DNA of 37,158 nucleotides from IMG/VR virus record IMGVR_UViG_3300049830_000097, positions 1 through 37,158 of that record; one strand, 5' to 3'. The position numbers and the translations under genes are program-made. The notes below the pieces were generated by a model. It worked only from the letters and a program-made list of their open reading frames with translations. It ran no database searches and was not told the origin of the DNA. The stretch is from a virus. Below, in pieces: positions 26,096 through 31,453 of the stretch; position 1 is the first letter of the stretch; each line of letters starts with the position of its first letter.

Positions 26096-26464
26096 GTGCA
26101 GTTGCTGGGCGGATATAGGCCCCGCCCGTCGGCCACGCGGCGCGGGCAGATGGTCGACGACCCGCCCCTCGAGGCCAGCGACACGGGCCGCATGCGCGCG
26201 CTCCTCGTCCGCGAAACGCAGGACGACTGGCACGACCAGTTCGAGTTCAACAAGGAAGTCGAAGGCAAGCTGCGCACCCTGTTCGATTGGCGCCGGAACA
26301 TCACCGAGCGCGAGAAGGGCTACGCCGCGAAGTCCAGCATCACGCTGCTGCTCTGGATGGTCGGCGCCCTCACAACCGCGTCGTCCGTCGTTGCTGCCGT
26401 TCTCTACCACTCCATCGAGAAGCAGCAGGACATGATCATCCAGCTACTGCAGGCGCAGCGATGA
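26096..26464 (+). CDS. Membrane protein of lysis cassette
   Basis: 122 residues from a GTG one base after the previous stop. The N-terminal two thirds are soluble and charged (VRETQDDWHDQFEFNKEVEG; LFDWRRNITEREKGYAAK). A membrane helix follows near residues 82-104 (SSITLLLWMVGALTTASSVV), then IEKQQDMIIQLLQAQR, a short coiled tail. The plan resembles phage lysis-cassette proteins with a C-terminal anchor. The overlapping frame that begins ATG at 26094 is Arg/Ser-rich shadow sequence and was not used. Function could be an accessory holin or antiholin. Confidence 0.62.
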   Translation: MQLLGGYRPRPSATRRGQMVDDPPLEASDTGRMRALLVRETQDDWHDQFEFNKEVEGKLRTLFDWRRNITEREKGYAAKSSITLLLWMVGALTTASSVVAAVLYHSIEKQQDMIIQLLQAQR

Positions 26465-26676
26465 AGGCCGATCCCGTACCGCCCGACCAGTTCGCCCGCT
26501 GCAAGGAGGAGCTCGCCAAGCTCACCCGCCTGGTCGAGGAGGTCGATCGCGCGCTCGACACGGCCGAGGGCATTCCCAAGTTCGAGGCGCAGCGGGCGCT
26601 CGCCCTGTGCCGCAACGAAATCGAGACCGCCGCCATGTGGCTCGCCAAGGCGATCCGCGAGGTGCAGGCCAAGTGA
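26461..26676 (+). CDS. Small helical protein in lysis cassette
   Basis: 71 residues, ATG overlapping the previous stop (ATGA). It is soluble and helical: FARCKEELAKLTRLVEEVDR, then EAQRALALCRNEIETAAMWL and AKAIREVQAK. The second helix has a weak echo of the Acb2/Tad1 hairpin end (ALAL-x3-E-x2-A-x-MW-x3-AI), which is also found in the early gene at 30313. The likeness is short and the first helix does not match well, so I keep this as unknown. It is coupled to the Rz gene by a GTGA overlap. Confidence 0.6.
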   Translation: MKADPVPPDQFARCKEELAKLTRLVEEVDRALDTAEGIPKFEAQRALALCRNEIETAAMWLAKAIREVQAK

Positions 26677-27104
26677 ACCCGCTCACGACAATCCGCCTGG
26701 CTGCAGAAGGCATCGCCCTGGTGGCCATCGCCTTCCTGTGGGCCGAGTGGCGCACCACCGCGGCCGAGCTCGCCAGCCTCAAGGCCTCTGAGACCGCCTA
26801 CGCCGCCGCCCACAAGATCCAGTTGGAGACCGCCAGCCATGCCCACGACCAGGAACTGGCGCAGCTGCGTGCTGCTGCCGTTGAGCCTCTGCCTGTTGTC
26901 CGCCTGTGCCGCCAGGCAATGCACCCCGGGCCCGCGGCCCCAGCAGCTGCCAGCGCCGCCGCCCCTGGCGTTCAGCCAGTGCCTGCGGGCGATCCTCGAC
27001 CAGGGCCCGACACAGGCGAGGACTACGCCCCCGTGCTCCGCGATCTTTCAGTGGCTGCCGACGCAGTCAGCGGAGCATTGAGGGAGCAGCAGGGTGTCCA
27101 CTGA
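26673..27104 (+). CDS. Rz: Rz-like inner-membrane spanin subunit
   Basis: 143 residues from a GTG overlapping the previous stop. An N-terminal signal-anchor (RLAAEGIALVAIAFLWAEW, about residues 8-26) is followed by a periplasmic Ala/Glu/Gln helical stretch (TTAAELASLKASETAYAAAH), as in i-spanins. The C-terminal half is Pro/Ala-rich because it shares DNA with the nested Rz1 frame. It ends LREQQGVH. With Rz1 it would bridge the inner and outer membranes and fuse them at the last step of lysis, implying a Gram-negative host. It is the last gene of the rightward late block. Confidence 0.8.
   Translation: MNPLTTIRLAAEGIALVAIAFLWAEWRTTAAELASLKASETAYAAAHKIQLETASHAHDQELAQLRAAAVEPLPVVRLCRQAMHPGPAAPAAASAAAPGVQPVPAGDPRPGPDTGEDYAPVLRDLSVAADAVSGALREQQGVH
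26839..27081 (+). CDS. Rz1: Rz1-like outer-membrane spanin lipoprotein, nested in Rz
   Basis: 80 residues, wholly inside the Rz gene in another frame. It has a signal peptide (RSCVLLPLSLCLLSA) with lipobox LSAC, so lipidation would fall on the cysteine after LLSA. The mature part is short and rich in proline (GPRPQQLPAPPPLAFSQ), as o-spanins are. A nested lipoprotein of this shape inside a signal-anchored gene is strong evidence for a true Rz/Rz1 pair. The C-terminal end after about residue 55 may be less constrained. Confidence 0.82.
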   Translation: MPTTRNWRSCVLLPLSLCLLSACAARQCTPGPRPQQLPAPPPLAFSQCLRAILDQGPTQARTTPPCSAIFQWLPTQSAEH

Positions 27105-27166
27105 GACCGCGTCCCCGGCCCATAGATAGCGTAGCCGGGCAGGGGGTGTGAGACACTCGCGAAAAA

Positions 27167-27182
27167 TGTTCCACGTGAAACA
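27167..27182. other. Perfect chromosomal-type parS site beside attP
   Basis: TGTTCCACGTGAAACA is identical to the classical 16-bp parS bound by chromosomal ParB/Spo0J, with the CACGTG centre. It lies in non-coding DNA between the Rz gene and the tRNA-Lys attachment core, 20 bases from the latter. No parA or parB is encoded in the genome, so a host ParB would be needed. The rest of 27105-27202 holds a short GC hairpin (CCCGGC...GCCGGG) and no gene. Confidence 0.8.
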
Positions 27183-27202
27183 GGGACTTGCGAGCACGGC
27201 GC

Positions 27203-27252
27203 GGGGACTCTTAATCTCTTGGTCGTAGGTTCGATCCCTACACGGCCCACCA
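27203..27252 (+). other. attP core: 3' half of tRNA-Lys(CTT)
   Basis: The DNA reads as the 3' half of a tRNA: anticodon loop CTCTTAA (27208-27214, anticodon CTT at 27210-27212), a variable loop, a T-arm with GGTTCGATCCC, the acceptor strand GGCCC, discriminator A and CCA (27250-27252). The 5' half is absent, so it is not a functional tRNA gene. Next to an integrase gene this is the usual attP, which rebuilds the host tRNA-Lys after insertion. Confidence 0.9.
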
Positions 27253-27282
27253 ATTCAAGGACTTAGACGCGGGATGCTCGAA

Positions 27283-27318
27283 AGGTGTCCCCATGTCTCA
27301 CCCCCTCGAGAGACACCT
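27283..27318 (-). terminator. Hairpin at the end of the integrase gene
   Basis: AGGTGTC (27283-27289) and GACACCT (27312-27318) form a seven-base-pair outer stem, with an inner GTCTC/GAGA match. On the minus strand it follows the integrase stop and is trailed by TTTCG. The T-run is short, so it could be a weak terminator. It could also be part of the integrase arm-site region, because GTCTCACCCCCT here is an inverted match of AGGGGGTGTGAGAC at 27141. Confidence 0.45.
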
Positions 27319-28214
27319 CACTTCACCGGCCGCACGGTGAGCCGGCGCGTGTAGCGGCGGGCCATCTGCCCGGCGTGGCCGAGCGTGCCCGGGGCGTCGG
27401 TCTCCGCCTTCGGCCGCAGGTCGCGGAACCGGAACCCCGCGCCAAACCGCCGGAGAGCGCTTTGCAGCCCCCAGGTCGTCCAGGGTAGGCCACGGGCCGA
27501 CGTGAACACGAACTCCCCAGGGCTGCGAGCCAGCGCCGCGTCGACCACCTTGCGGAGCGTAGGCGTCCAGGCGATCAGCCGCAGCTTGCCGGTCTTGCTC
27601 TCGGTGTACTCGATGCCCGCCGCGACCACGTTCGCCCGCTGCCAGGCCATCAGGTCGGTCTGCCGGGCGCCGGTCAGGTAGGCCGTGGCGAGGATCTGGT
27701 AGAGCTGGGGGGGCGCGCGGTCGAGCGCCGGCACCAGCTCGGCGTGCTCGACATACCGGACGGCCGGCTTCTCCCGGTTCCGGCGCACGCCGTAGCAGGG
27801 ATTGCTCTGCAGCCAGCCGCGGCGCATACCGAAGTTGCAGGCCGAGGAGAGCACCGCCCGCTCCCGGTTGCCGGCCGTGCCCGCGCCGGCGCGCCGCCGC
27901 TCCTCGAGGTATTGGGCGACGTGGGTCGGCTTTAGGGCGTCGAGCGGCATGTGGCCGCAGAAGGGGATCAGCCTGGTCACCACCGCCTGGCGGTACTTCG
28001 CGCGCGTGACGGCGCGGATCTCTTCGGTGCCCTCGGCCAGGTAGGCCAGCAGAACACCCGCCATCGTTCGCGGGTTGTCGGCCGTCAGCCGGTAGAAGGC
28101 CTCGAGGAGAGGGATCTCGCCCTCGGAGACTCGGGTGAGCGGGAGCCACTTCCCGCGCCGGACGAGGTAGAAGCGGCCGTGCTTTTCCCGGACGCCCGGC
28201 GGTCGGTATGGCAT
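27318..28214 (-). CDS. int: Tyrosine-family integrase
   Basis: 298 residues, starting MPYRPPGVREKHGRFYLVRR, the usual N-terminus of this phage integrase group. An SAM-like core-binding part (RAVTRAKYRQAVVTRLIPFC) precedes the catalytic domain. That domain has the first arginine in TAYLTGARQTDLMAW, a lysine in ESKTGKLRL, the second arginine box RFRDLR (R264-D-L-R267), His280 in LGHAG and the nucleophile Tyr288 in RRYTRR. The histidine normally at the head of the HxxR box is Arg264, a known tolerated change. It ends 66 bases from the tRNA-Lys attP core. It is the last gene of the leftward operon, and its start lies inside the preceding gene. Confidence 0.93.
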   Translation of the reverse strand: MPYRPPGVREKHGRFYLVRRGKWLPLTRVSEGEIPLLEAFYRLTADNPRTMAGVLLAYLAEGTEEIRAVTRAKYRQAVVTRLIPFCGHMPLDALKPTHVAQYLEERRRAGAGTAGNRERAVLSSACNFGMRRGWLQSNPCYGVRRNREKPAVRYVEHAELVPALDRAPPQLYQILATAYLTGARQTDLMAWQRANVVAAGIEYTESKTGKLRLIAWTPTLRKVVDAALARSPGEFVFTSARGLPWTTWGLQSALRRFGAGFRFRDLRPKAETDAPGTLGHAGQMARRYTRRLTVRPVK

Positions 28215-28399
28215 GCGGAGAAGTCCGGCTCGAGGGTGGAGGACGGCAAGATAGCCCGGTTGAGAGCCTCGAGGGTAGTCCAGGGAGCGCCGTCGGAGCC
28301 GACCCCGAACATGATCCCCTGGGCCTTGAGCCAGCGCCGCACGGCCGCCTTCGACTTGAGGCGCGCGATACCGGCCAGCGTCTGGAAGTCGGCGATCAC
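28085..28399 (-). CDS. DUF4224-like small protein overlapping int
   Basis: 104 residues by the open frame, GTG start overlapping the HNH gene stop (GTGA). The first 50 residues (FQTLAGIARLKSKAAVRRWL, then KAQGIMFGVGSDGAPWTT) resemble DUF4224, a short helix-turn-helix-like domain found directly upstream of phage integrases and possibly an excisionase or integrase partner. The remaining half is Ser/Arg-rich and overlaps the integrase N-terminus for 130 bases in another frame, so that tail may be under little selection. The overlap ties its translation to that of int. Confidence 0.7.
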   Translation of the reverse strand: MIADFQTLAGIARLKSKAAVRRWLKAQGIMFGVGSDGAPWTTLEALNRAILPSSTLEPDFSACHTDRRASGKSTAASTSSGAGSGSRSPESPRARSLSSRPSTG

Positions 28400-28869
28400 G
28401 GATCCCACCGGTTGCCCTTCCGTCGGTTGGTGTCCATGTCGACGATGCGCAGGTTGCAGGCGACGTGCAGCCCGCTGACATTGCGGCCGAGTAGCGGGAC
28501 GATATGGTCGACCTCGTGGCGCCTGCCGGTCGCCAGCGTGAGTCGGCGCGCTTCCGCGTACACCTGGGCGATCGCATCGACGGATGCCCACGACGGCAAA
28601 CGGCGAAGCTTGCGCGCCCGGTGGCGGGTTACGTACTCAAGATTGCGCGCCGCGTAGGTAGGATCCAGCCTCCGCAATTGCTGGCGCCGCGCGTTCGTCA
28701 TGTAATTGCGGGGCGCCTTTAAATAGTCGGCGAACACCTCGGCGGTGCAAATCCATCGCCGCCCGACCTTCGTGCCAGGCGCCTCCCGCGACTTCATCAT
28801 GCGGCGCATGGTGTCGGGATGGCAACCGGCGAGGGCGGCGGCCTCGATCAAGGTGAGCGTCGGCGTCAC
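28396..28869 (-). CDS. HTH-HNH endonuclease-like protein
   Basis: 157 residues, GTG start overlapping the prior stop. Residues about 3-50 form an excisionase/MerR-type winged helix (LIEAAALAGCHPDTMRRMMK; GTKVGRRWICTAEVFADYL). Residues about 115-155 are an HNH nuclease motif: RHEVDHIVPLLGRNVSGLHV with CNLRIVDMDTNRRKGN after it, holding the His of DHI and the Asn residues of CNL and TNRRK. The fusion joins DNA recognition to cutting. It could be an excisionase-linked nuclease, a homing-like nuclease, or an anti-competitor factor. Place next to int suggests involvement in integration or excision control. Catalytic activity is inferred. Confidence 0.8.
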   Translation of the reverse strand: MTPTLTLIEAAALAGCHPDTMRRMMKSREAPGTKVGRRWICTAEVFADYLKAPRNYMTNARRQQLRRLDPTYAARNLEYVTRHRARKLRRLPSWASVDAIAQVYAEARRLTLATGRRHEVDHIVPLLGRNVSGLHVACNLRIVDMDTNRRKGNRWDP

Positions 28870-29180
28870 ACCTTCTCCCCGCCCACCCGCTTGAGGGCGT
28901 CCATGGCCGTTTTGGCAACGCCCTCTGCCATATCCATGGCACCCTTACGCCATTCAGACTGATTGATGTATTCCTCTGGCCGTGGCTGCAACTCGGTAAA
29001 CCCCTTCAACGCCTCCACCGCCACCTGTAGCTTTTGCTCTGCCTGTAGGCGCAAGGTGCGTTCGGCGTCGATCTTGTTCAGCAATCCCAACGTAACGTCG
29101 TACGCCATTGTCGGGACGGGTATCCATTTGCCCCGGAAATACGCGGCTAGGGTGCCTTCAGTCGGTTGTGGCTCACTCAT
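28866..29180 (-). CDS. Unknown early-operon protein
   Basis: 104 residues, starting MSEPQPTEGTLAAYFRGKWI. A central heptad-like helix (LLNKIDAERTLRLQAEQKLQ) suggests a coiled coil, and the C-terminus is charged (DALKRVGGEKV). No metal-binding or membrane features are seen. It overlaps the preceding gene by eight bases and the HNH gene by four, so it is a true member of the coupled leftward operon. Function unknown. Confidence 0.72.
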   Translation of the reverse strand: MSEPQPTEGTLAAYFRGKWIPVPTMAYDVTLGLLNKIDAERTLRLQAEQKLQVAVEALKGFTELQPRPEEYINQSEWRKGAMDMAEGVAKTAMDALKRVGGEKV

Positions 29181-29490
29181 TGCTGCTGCCTCCCGGTGCG
29201 AGGGCTGCGCCTTGATCGCAGCCGCAGTTGCCGCAATTCACACAGTCAGCCGTGGTGGTGTAACCGTACCCGTCCGTGGCGGGCTGTATTGGACGCGGGC
29301 AAGGTGCAGTCCCCAGTGCCTCGCGCAGGCGGTCGCGTTCGGTTCGCAATACGCCAATGCTCAATAGCGCAGCCCGGATAACGAGTGATGCCTGTCGCTC
29401 TGACGCGATATTCTTCCGATCGCTCAAGCGGGATGCGCGCCTATCGTGGTCGTCTGCTATCTCAAGCAAGCGATCCTCTAAAGGTGTCAT
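29173..29490 (-). CDS. Unknown protein with C-terminal cysteine cluster
   Basis: 105 residues. The ATG overlaps the prior stop (ATGA). The N-terminal two thirds form a charged helix (LEDRLLEIADDHDRRASRLS; SIGVLRTERDRLREALG). The tail ends with a cysteine cluster ADCVNCGNCGCDQG, a likely small metal-binding knuckle. It is one of several proteins in this operon that combine a coiled helix with a tiny zinc-type motif. Function unknown. Confidence 0.72.
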   Translation of the reverse strand: MTPLEDRLLEIADDHDRRASRLSDRKNIASERQASLVIRAALLSIGVLRTERDRLREALGTAPCPRPIQPATDGYGYTTTADCVNCGNCGCDQGAALAPGGSSNE

Positions 29491-29765
29491 GTGCCCTCCA
29501 CTGGCTTGCCACACGAACTGCATCTGTTGAAACCTATTTCGTTGTCGTCATGCTCGATGGGGCAGGTGCAATAAGGTTCGTCGTCCTCATCCCGCTCTCG
29601 CAGCTCCTGTTCCAGCCGCTCGATGGTGGCGCGGTGCTGGGCTTCCTGAGCCGCGATGGACTCAAGGGCGGCTTTAAGCGCCAGCACGGAGTTAACGTGT
29701 TCGCTCCAGTCACCCACTGACAACGTTGTTGCGGTATTGGCGAGAAGATGAAGGGACGATTCCAC
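29487..29765 (-). CDS. Coiled-coil/zinc protein, start possibly lost to a frameshift
   Basis: 92 residues if begun at the GTG at 29765. It has a long helix (LKAALESIAAQEAQHRATIE, then RLEQELRERDEDDEP) and a four-cysteine module CTCPIEH with RCSSCGKPV after it. The usual coupled start of this operon would be the ATG at 29805, overlapping the previous stop. That frame begins MTNITPEEVAGCAR but leaves this frame at a GAGAGAG tract (29765-29771). Removing one GA unit would fuse the two. So the gene is either shifted by a two-base expansion or starts at the GTG. A GAGGAGG site lies 18 bases before that GTG, too far for a good ribosome site. Confidence 0.6.
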   Translation of the reverse strand: MESSLHLLANTATTLSVGDWSEHVNSVLALKAALESIAAQEAQHRATIERLEQELRERDEDDEPYCTCPIEHDDNEIGFNRCSSCGKPVEGT

Positions 29766-29801
29766 TCTCTCGCACAGCCCGCCACCTCCTCGGGCGTAAT
29801 G

Positions 29802-30128
29802 TTAGTCATCGGAAGGCTCTCCCAGTTTCTGTTCGAGGTATCTGACCATTCTTCGCAATCGTTCGAGTTCAGCCTCCCCATGCGCGTGGGGAGTTTCACG
29901 CAGGCAGATAGGGCATTTACTGCTCGGCCATAGAGATTCGACTTCTTCACGCGGAGCCCGTTGGATGCCTGAGATCCCGCCCGTATATCGGTCGCGCTCT
30001 TGCGGGAACGAAACGACTCGAATCTTCAGTGGGCGACGAGCCAAGTACCACACGCAGCGGTCGCCAGATTCAAACCAGCCATCCTCACTCCGGTACTCAT
30101 GCACCTCCTCGGGCGTAGGCGCGGTCAT
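29802..30128 (-). CDS. Unknown early-operon protein with CPIC motif
   Basis: 108 residues, ATG overlapping the prior stop (ATGA). It starts MTAPTPEEVHEYRSEDGWFE. The middle has a beta-like region (DRCVWYLARRPLKIRVVSFP). A CPICLRETPH cysteine pair follows, then a helix RLRRMVRYLEQKLGEPSDD. The N-terminal TPEEV string is shared with the disrupted gene just downstream, which hints at a duplicated leader or family kinship. Cytoplasmic, function unknown. Confidence 0.72.
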   Translation of the reverse strand: MTAPTPEEVHEYRSEDGWFESGDRCVWYLARRPLKIRVVSFPQERDRYTGGISGIQRAPREEVESLWPSSKCPICLRETPHAHGEAELERLRRMVRYLEQKLGEPSDD

Positions 30129-30340
30129 GGCCCGTACCTCATGCTGTGACTGAACGAACTGATCCCGCAGCGGGTGCAGACCGTGGTTTGCAGGCACCCA
30201 CCTTCCGGGTACTCAATCGTCTCCCAGCCTTGGAAGTCATGCGAGCGTGGATCTTCGAAAGGCTCGCAGGTTTTACCCTGCTGAGCCTCCCGTACTCCAC
30301 ACGCGATAGCAGTTATGCCGTCAGGTGCTTGATCGCCCAC
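30125..30340 (-). CDS. Small CxxC protein
   Basis: 71 residues if started at the GTG at 30340, inside the end of the Acb2-like gene; no better start is seen in frame. The core SHDFQGWETIEYPEGGCLQT leads to VCTRCGISS, a single CxxC pair of the zinc-ribbon style, and a short tail SFSHSMRYGP. A similar H-x-W...CxxCG layout occurs at the end of the 30563-30979 protein, so the two may share a small domain. The start is uncertain and the function unknown. Confidence 0.55.
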   Translation of the reverse strand: MGDQAPDGITAIACGVREAQQGKTCEPFEDPRSHDFQGWETIEYPEGGCLQTTVCTRCGISSFSHSMRYGP

Positions 30341-30540
30341 ATCACGGCCTCCTCTGTCTTGGTGCCAGCAAGCGACAGTTCCCGGCTCTTGCCGAGGCTG
30401 TTGATCAGTTCGTGGAGTTCAAGGCCCTTGTCCTTAATCGCCTGCATTTGCAGCTTTTCCGCGTCGCTGAGCACGCGATACTGGTGCCGCATCGTGTTGT
30501 TCACAGTGCGGGCATCGCTCGTCGAATCTACGTGGGTCAT
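30313..30540 (-). CDS. acb2: Acb2/Tad1-hairpin protein, candidate anti-CBASS sponge
   Basis: 75 residues from the ATG at 30540, chosen because AAGGAG lies six bases before it; ATGs at 30543 and 30570 are in the same frame. Residues 19-49 (HQYRVLSDAEKLQMQAIKDK, then GLELHELINSL) and 52-70 (SRELSLAGTKTEEAVMWAI) form the two-helix hairpin typical of the Acb2/Tad1 domain, including the MW near the end. Known Acb2 proteins assemble as hexamers that bind cyclic di- and trinucleotides and silence CBASS; Tad1 relatives bind gcADPR. Sponge activity here is inferred. It is expressed early from pL. With the Tad2-like gene it gives the phage two separate signal-sequestering candidates. Confidence 0.78.
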   Translation of the reverse strand: MTHVDSTSDARTVNNTMRHQYRVLSDAEKLQMQAIKDKGLELHELINSLGKSRELSLAGTKTEEAVMWAIKHLTA

Positions 30541-30562
30541 CATCGTCTCCTTGGTTGGTGGA

Positions 30563-30979
30563 TCACTCATCAGAATCCTCCCCGCGCACGGCGGCAGATT
30601 GGGTGGCACCACAGCGCCCACACTGACCGTGCGTCCAGTCATGGTCGCCGGGCGGAAGATCGTACGGCTTGCACTCCCCCTCCTTGGTTGATTCAGCGGC
30701 GCGGGCGGAGTCGATGGCGGCGTCAGTGGCGGCGTCAGCGTGTTCAGAATTCCACGCACTGAAAGACCCGTTGAATATCGCAATGAACGGCTTACCGTCA
30801 TGCGGGTCAACATGGTCCCGCAGCCACCTATACCTCGCTGCATCCGCCACCAGCGCGGCCACCAGTTGATCGACGCGGGCGCGGGACTCGTGAACAAGCC
30901 TCGCACCACCGTCAGCGTTCTGTTCCACATCGTCTATCAGCGCATCCACAGCGGAGGCGAGTTCGGAGAGGGTGTTCAT
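30563..30979 (-). CDS. Helical early protein with C-terminal zinc-ribbon-like end
   Basis: 138 residues, ATG overlapping the previous stop (ATGA). It has a charged N-terminal helix (LSELASAVDALIDDVEQNAD) and an RARVDQLVAALVADAARYRW-LRDH segment, a pattern common in phage early proteins. A short beta strand KPFIAIFNGSFSAW follows. The C-terminus holds GDHDWTHGQCGRCGATQS, a His/Cys metal-binding knuckle. It lies between small membrane peptides and the Acb2-like gene. Function not known. Confidence 0.75.
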   Translation of the reverse strand: MNTLSELASAVDALIDDVEQNADGGARLVHESRARVDQLVAALVADAARYRWLRDHVDPHDGKPFIAIFNGSFSAWNSEHADAATDAAIDSARAAESTKEGECKPYDLPPGDHDWTHGQCGRCGATQSAAVRGEDSDE

Positions 30980-31131
30980 GGCGCAGTTACCCGCATGAAC
31001 AGAAACGATGCGGCAGTACCCATCACTGGTGCTATCCATATGTTTGGCGAGTTAGCGGCTTTCAGGGAAAGAAACACAATCACCCCGATAGCCCAGCCAA
31101 TGCACAAAGCAAACACTATTCTGGTAGTCAC
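30976..31131 (-). CDS. 51-residue membrane protein with two segments
   Basis: 51 residues, GTG start overlapping the preceding stop (GTGA), and its own stop overlaps the next ATG. Two hydrophobic segments are visible: IVFALCIGWAIGVIVFLSL (about residues 5-23) and IWIAPVMGTAASFLFM (about 30-45), with Lys/Asn/Ser between them. This is a small inner-membrane hairpin protein made early. Such proteins often serve exclusion or envelope-protection roles, but nothing specific can be read here. Confidence 0.62.
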   Translation of the reverse strand: MTTRIVFALCIGWAIGVIVFLSLKAANSPNIWIAPVMGTAASFLFMRVTAP

Positions 31132-31277
31132 AATCCCTCATCCTTCCCGGCATACACCGCGTACAGCAGTGCAGCCAGAGCTGTTAAACACACGATTGAA
31201 AACATATGGCGCGGATACTTCATGCACAGGCACATCCCAGTGATGGCGATCAGTGCGCCTTTGTCGCCTACTCGCAT
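31128..31277 (-). CDS. 49-residue membrane peptide
   Basis: 49 residues from an ATG at 31277, overlapping the end of the zinc-ribbon gene by ten bases; internal ATGs are possible. It reads MRVGDKGALIAITGMCLCMK followed by a membrane-type stretch FSIVCLTALAALLYAVYAG. The ribosome site is weak (GAGTC). Its stop overlaps the next gene's GTG, which supports real translation. Role unknown; likely an inner-membrane peptide. Confidence 0.45.
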   Translation of the reverse strand: MRVGDKGALIAITGMCLCMKYPRHMFSIVCLTALAALLYAVYAGKDEGL

Positions 31278-31453
31278 GACTCACACACAGGACGGCGTAT
31301 CCACTGCAAGAACTCCGGCGGCGCCTCGTACTCGTAGCCCAGAGCGCGCGAGGCCTCGGCCTCGTTGAGGCGAACGCACGCAGGGCAATACTCCGGTGGG
31401 CGACCGATGGTCGACGTCCGCTCAAAGTCGCAGCTGCAGCGGGCGCAGGTCAC
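31268..31453 (-). CDS. Small zinc-ribbon protein after ninB
   Basis: 61 residues, GTG start overlapping the ninB stop (GTGA). It carries three cysteine pairs: TCARCSC at the N-terminus, EYCPACVR in the middle and CESCE at the end, with a short helix (RLNEAEASRALGYEYEA) between. This resembles small nin-region zinc proteins of lambdoid phages, some of which bind DNA or RNA. The coupling to ninB suggests a recombination or replication accessory. Exact function unknown. Confidence 0.72.
   Translation of the reverse strand: MTCARCSCDFERTSTIGRPPEYCPACVRLNEAEASRALGYEYEAPPEFLQWIRRPVCESCE

Noticed and set aside
26094-26435. ATG-started frame overlapping the lysis membrane protein
   Set aside because: Its product is Arg/Ser-rich low-complexity sequence, while the GTG frame at 26096 has a clear membrane helix and an ordered C-terminus.
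27203-27252. Functional tRNA-Lys gene
   Set aside because: Only the 3' half is present; bases upstream do not form the acceptor, D-arm or full anticodon stem.
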